A model generated the notes under the pieces. That model saw only the letters and a program-made list of their open reading frames with translations. It was not told the origin of the DNA and searched no databases. A DNA stretch of 64,000 bases, taken from contig NZ_AP031573.1 of assembly GCF_041154745.1 (NCBI RefSeq), forward strand, positions 4,898,001-4,962,000. The letters run 5' to 3'. Positions 61,598 to 64,000 of this stretch are shown one piece after another; the stretch's first letter is position 1; every line of letters begins with the position of its first letter. The stretch comes from Flavobacterium sp. CFS9. GTDB taxonomy: Bacteria; Bacteroidota; Bacteroidia; Flavobacteriales; Flavobacteriaceae. The translations under genes were made by a program, and so were the position numbers.

Positions 61598-61999
61598 TTA
61601 CAAGGTAGCTTTACGAGTGGTAACAGCACTTATAAACTCTTCTACTTCCTCCAATTCATTGTTTACGCGTTGCAAGTCCAGTTCTTTTTGCAGCAAGGCT
61701 ACTACTCCATAACTTACTTTTCGATTTTCGAGTAAGAATTTTTTATACTCCAGCTTTACCTTCTTTTTAAGCTCGTCTTCCTTAGTTGGTCCATCCGGTA
61801 GTGCGTCAAGTACAACATCTGCTGCCTTAAGTTCGGCGAGCACTCCCTTTAATATTGCTTCTATTTCTAAAGACGAAGTTTCAAACCGAGTGGTCTGATA
61901 ATCTTCAGAAAGCTTTTTAAAAGTTAATTCTGCCTTCTCTTTCTCTGCCCACGTCAATAAAGCATCGCAGTCTGCTGCTGCTGTAATTCTTTTGATAGA
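61598..61999 (-). CDS. Small coiled-coil hypothetical protein, start uncertain
   Basis: Protein-like sequence reads IAYSIKRITAAADCDALL and continues WAEKEKAELTFKKL, then a helical Glu/Lys-rich region and a C-terminus LEEVEEFISAVTTRKATL. No ATG exists in the open frame after the preceding in-frame stop. The only usual alternative start is the TTG at 61957, which would discard about 14 residues of coding-like sequence. Translation may begin at an ATT near 61999, so the upstream limit given here is provisional. The protein is about 120-134 residues, probably cytosolic, of unknown role. A good terminator follows. Confidence 0.5.
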   Translation of the reverse strand, partial: SIKRITAAADCDALLTWAEKEKAELTFKKLSEDYQTTRFETSSLEIEAILKGVLAELKAADVVLDALPDGPTKEDELKKKVKLEYKKFLLENRKVSYGVVALLQKELDLQRVNNELEEVEEFISAVTTRKATL

Positions 62000-62251
62000 A
62001 TAAGCTATGTCTTTAATATTTTAAGATTTATACTACAATAGTATTAAAAATCAAGACATCTTTTATATGTAAGAAATATTTTATAAAAAGATTAACTTTT
62101 TTGCCCATAAAAAGTAGATTATCCACTATTAATCATCAATTATTACTCGGAAACTCCACCCCTCTGCAATCAAAAATCGTTACTCAAAATAAAATGCTCC
62201 AGCTTCGACTCCGCTCAGCCGGACATGCGGTTACACTAAACAACTTGTAAC

Positions 62252-62767
62252 TCATAACTCATAACTCAACAATCGCACATTCAGTTTTAGTTCCTCCTGT
62301 TGCAGTACCCAGAGTTTAAGTACGTAGGGCTCCTGCACATCCAAGCCATTTTTGGTAATATCGTTTTTGGCATTGTTTCTAATAACCTGCAAAACTGTCT
62401 GCTCCTCTTTTGCTGCTAAAAATTCTGCAAGCTGCAAAGTGATCAGAGCAGCCTCGTATTTTTTTTGATGACTCTCGAGTCTTTTGGATGTAACCAGTTG
62501 TTTATGTTTATTGGTCGACAGTTGTTTTTCTAAAAACTTTTTTGTTTTTACTTTCTGAGTTTCGATATGCTCAAAATTATGCTGATCCCGCCCGTCAAAT
62601 TGTCTGGAAAAGGCAAGCATTTCACTCAGTTTTAGTTTAGCCGCCACAGGCAGATCACGTTTTCCTGATAGATACATTGCCCAGTTGCTGCGTGTAACTT
62701 GCAATAACATGGCCATATCTTCTTGTTTGATCCCCAAAAGTTCTACAATTTGCTTCTCTTTTTTCAT
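62252..62767 (-). CDS. Small HTH (XRE-like) DNA-binding protein
   Basis: This 171-residue protein has at about 5-50 the sequence KQIVELLGIKQEDMAMLLQV, TRSNWAMYLSGKRDLP and AAKLKLSEMLAF. This fits an XRE/Cro-type helix-turn-helix, with the recognition helix around TRSNWAMYLSG. The remainder is a long helical Lys/Gln-rich region without a known domain. Directly upstream lie three 41-bp repeats with TTGTCACAA palindromes, which it may bind to control its own expression. That regulatory link is inferred from position only. Confidence 0.7.
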   Translation of the reverse strand: MKKEKQIVELLGIKQEDMAMLLQVTRSNWAMYLSGKRDLPVAAKLKLSEMLAFSRQFDGRDQHNFEHIETQKVKTKKFLEKQLSTNKHKQLVTSKRLESHQKKYEAALITLQLAEFLAAKEEQTVLQVIRNNAKNDITKNGLDVQEPYVLKLWVLQQEELKLNVRLLSYEL

Positions 62768-62802
62768 CCCTCTTTCTTTAACTAAGTTAGCGCACTTTAC
62801 TC

Positions 62803-62922
62803 TTGTGACAAAATATTTTTTTATTCCAAATTTGTCACAAAAGTTGTGACAAATTTAATTTTATTTTTTGTTTTGTCACAACTTCTGTGACAAAATCATT
62901 TTTATTTTTTGTTTTGTCACAA
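62803..62922. promoter_or_regulatory. Three 41-bp repeats with TTGTCACAA half-sites
   Basis: Six near-identical 9-mers occur: TTGTGACAA at 62803, TTGTCACAA at 62832, TTGTGACAA at 62844, TTGTCACAA at 62873, CTGTGACAA at 62885 and TTGTCACAA at 62914. Spacing alternates 29, 12, 29, 12 and 29 bp, so the array has a 41-bp period, about four DNA turns. Adjacent sites are inverted with a 3-bp gap. T/A-rich tracts fill the long intervals. The array lies 36 nt upstream of the HTH gene's ATG. Confidence 0.8.
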
Positions 62923-62953
62923 AAAAATACAAAAAGGAAACACGTTTCTTTCA

Positions 62954-62967
62954 CATAGTATACTATG
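62954..62967. other. Perfect 14-bp palindrome
   Basis: CATAGTATACTATG is a perfect palindrome. It is itself flanked by an inverted ACGTTTC (62943-62949) and GAAACGT (62983-62989). This could be a dimeric operator or a small hairpin between the 41-bp repeat array and the gene at 63064-63375. Confidence 0.4.
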
Positions 62968-63063
62968 CGCTTTTAAATAAAGTGAAACGTCCTTTAAACG
63001 CAAACCAAACTATGTTGCTATGTGTTTAAAAAAATTAGACTCCACATTTTTTTAAATACTGTC

Positions 63064-63375
63064 CTACAACTCCGCAGCCAGCAACTGACTCAGCTCACTT
63101 AAAAATTCAAGTTCATCCATAGGAAACAGCTGCAAAACGGTTTCGAGAATAAGCCCCACATTAATCGTTTCATTTTTTTCTGTCTCCTGAAACTTAGGTG
63201 CATGTTCATCCAGCGCCACTATGCACAACTTAAGCATATTGGTAATCACGCAACCCAGCTCATAATAATTGACAAACTTCAGTTGAGCCGTATTGCTTTG
63301 TGTTTGATCTTCGCCCGGCTTTAAAGTGTGGAAATAACGCGCCGTTAGCTTTTTATTAATCCACCACAATTTCAT
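63064..63375 (-). CDS. Hypothetical protein
   Basis: This 103-residue cytosolic-looking protein reads MKLWWINKKLTARYFHTLKP at the start, then ELGCVITNMLKLCIVALDEH and an acidic helical end (ELEFLSELSQLLAAEL). Its ATG overlaps the 3' end of the upstream hydrolase gene by 20 nt in another frame. Translational coupling is therefore possible, or the true start lies further in. No family recognised. Confidence 0.5.
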   Translation of the reverse strand: MKLWWINKKLTARYFHTLKPGEDQTQSNTAQLKFVNYYELGCVITNMLKLCIVALDEHAPKFQETEKNETINVGLILETVLQLFPMDELEFLSELSQLLAAEL

Positions 63376-64000
63376 CTACAAACAGCCAAGAACTCGAACC
63401 TGTTGGGCTCTTTTTTAAATTCGTAGCGATTACTTTTACAAACCTAACCTCTTGTTTTTCAAAATTGATTTTAAAGTCTTTCAGCTCTGAATTCACATTT
63501 ACAGCAAACGGGCGATTTATTTTTCCAACTTCGTTATAATTAGTACCGTCCTTAGAGACTAAAACGGTTACTTGTATTGGAAAATAAATTCCGGCTCCCT
63601 GACTTTCTAAAGTCCCAACAGTTACTTTTTCGATACTTTGTTCTTTTTCGAGATCAATCACAATTTCCATGTCCTTAACTAGCCATGCCTGCCATTGACC
63701 ATCATGAAAGTTTTTAGACCCTCTGATGGTATTGACCATTCCGAGAGGTCCGTCTCCTTTGTAACTGTCATTATAAGGGGTTACATAATTGACCTTATGC
63801 CCCACTGCTTTATGGAATACAATCGTATCGGTAAATACTCTTCCAACCGGTTTATTATCCTGAAACAAAGACGCTTTTAGAATGGTAGTTTGGTTAACCG
63901 GGATAGGATTTGCATATTTTATGGCCTTATCACCTATATTTTTGTTTCCTAAAACATAACGAATGTCGGAATTTGGAAATTCATTTTTAAGAGCAACATT
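63356..64000 (-). CDS. C-terminal part of a glycoside hydrolase, probably GH20 beta-N-acetylhexosaminidase
   Basis: The frame is open from the window edge (64000) to a TAA at 63356, giving 214 residues. The first part reads NEFPNSDIRYVLGNKN then KYANPIPVNQTTILKASLF, the chitobiase/hexosaminidase C-terminal (CHB_HEX_C) pattern. The second part has HDGQWQAWLVKDMEIVIDL, TVLVSKDGTNYNEVG and EVRFVKVIATNLKKSP followed by SSWLFVDEI, a discoidin (F5/8 type C) domain. Bacteroidota GH20 enzymes often end in exactly this pair. The catalytic domain is outside the window, so the family call rests on the tail alone. Confidence 0.7.
   Translation of the reverse strand, partial: NVALKNEFPNSDIRYVLGNKNIGDKAIKYANPIPVNQTTILKASLFQDNKPVGRVFTDTIVFHKAVGHKVNYVTPYNDSYKGDGPLGMVNTIRGSKNFHDGQWQAWLVKDMEIVIDLEKEQSIEKVTVGTLESQGAGIYFPIQVTVLVSKDGTNYNEVGKINRPFAVNVNSELKDFKINFEKQEVRFVKVIATNLKKSPTGSSSWLFVDEIVVD

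Noticed and set aside
62180..62235. Short motif around GCTGAGCGGAGTCGAAG (read on the - strand)
   Set aside because: It looks like a common dispersed scrap found in many flavobacterial intergenic regions; a single copy here gives no basis for a functional call.

Overview
The window looks like the chromosome of a Flavobacterium-type member of the Bacteroidota. The evidence is the AT-rich sequence with A/T-rich leaders rather than strong Shine-Dalgarno sites, many short lipoproteins with an SC lipobox, PorP/SprF-family outer-membrane proteins, type B C-terminal sorting domains of the type IX secretion system (T9SS, 'gliding motility-associated C-terminal domain'), SprB repeats, and LytTR regulators paired with His_kinase-type sensors. 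No ribosomal, tRNA or core-metabolism operon is present; this is accessory, cell-surface territory.

Layout. (1) 1-6340: small lipoprotein and membrane-protein genes around a TPR sensor kinase and LytTR regulator (2656-5339). Three transcripts around the pair share a conserved leader/promoter element (2106-2183, 2514-2595, 5517-5566), which suggests a local regulon. (2) 6341-7082: a collapsed IS6-type element and a long leader. (3) 7083-20928: a + strand adhesin locus with a 3254-residue T9SS-exported repeat protein, a PorP/SprF protein, a truncated and then a complete PorE-like OmpA protein, and a small secreted protein. (4) 20943-22270: a short island holding a broken tyrosine recombinase and an orphan NarL/LuxR-type regulator, flanked by fossil ends of directly oriented IS6-type elements. 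(5) 22436-53208: a second adhesin locus on the - strand, with the same order of adhesin, PorP/SprF protein and PorE-like OmpA protein. Its adhesin is one uninterrupted 9285-codon frame with a DUF4347-like head, about 15 calcium-type (thrombospondin-3-like) supra-units, about 30 SprB repeats in an A-B-A-B-A higher-order array, nine 142-residue DUF11/DUF7507-like repeats and a type B sorting domain. The two loci point tail to tail. (6) 53209-54769: gene debris upstream of the giant gene, including a second decayed copy of its 5' end, a tRNA-like 3' fragment and an arylsulfatase-like 3' fragment. (7) 54770-64000: a second LytTR/sensor-kinase pair, hypothetical and membrane proteins, a signal-less amidase with an SH3-like tail, REP-like inverted repeats, a small HTH regulator preceded by three 41-bp palindromic repeats, and the 3' end of a glycoside hydrolase probably of family GH20.

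How the parts fit. Both adhesins carry type B sorting domains and each sits beside its own PorP/SprF partner (surface anchoring or release of type B cargo) and a TPR-propeller-OmpA protein that would tie the outer-membrane complex to peptidoglycan. Near-identical tandem repeats, partial duplications and truncated copies show that both loci are being reshaped by recombination. Family names come from recognising motifs by eye; no database search was possible.
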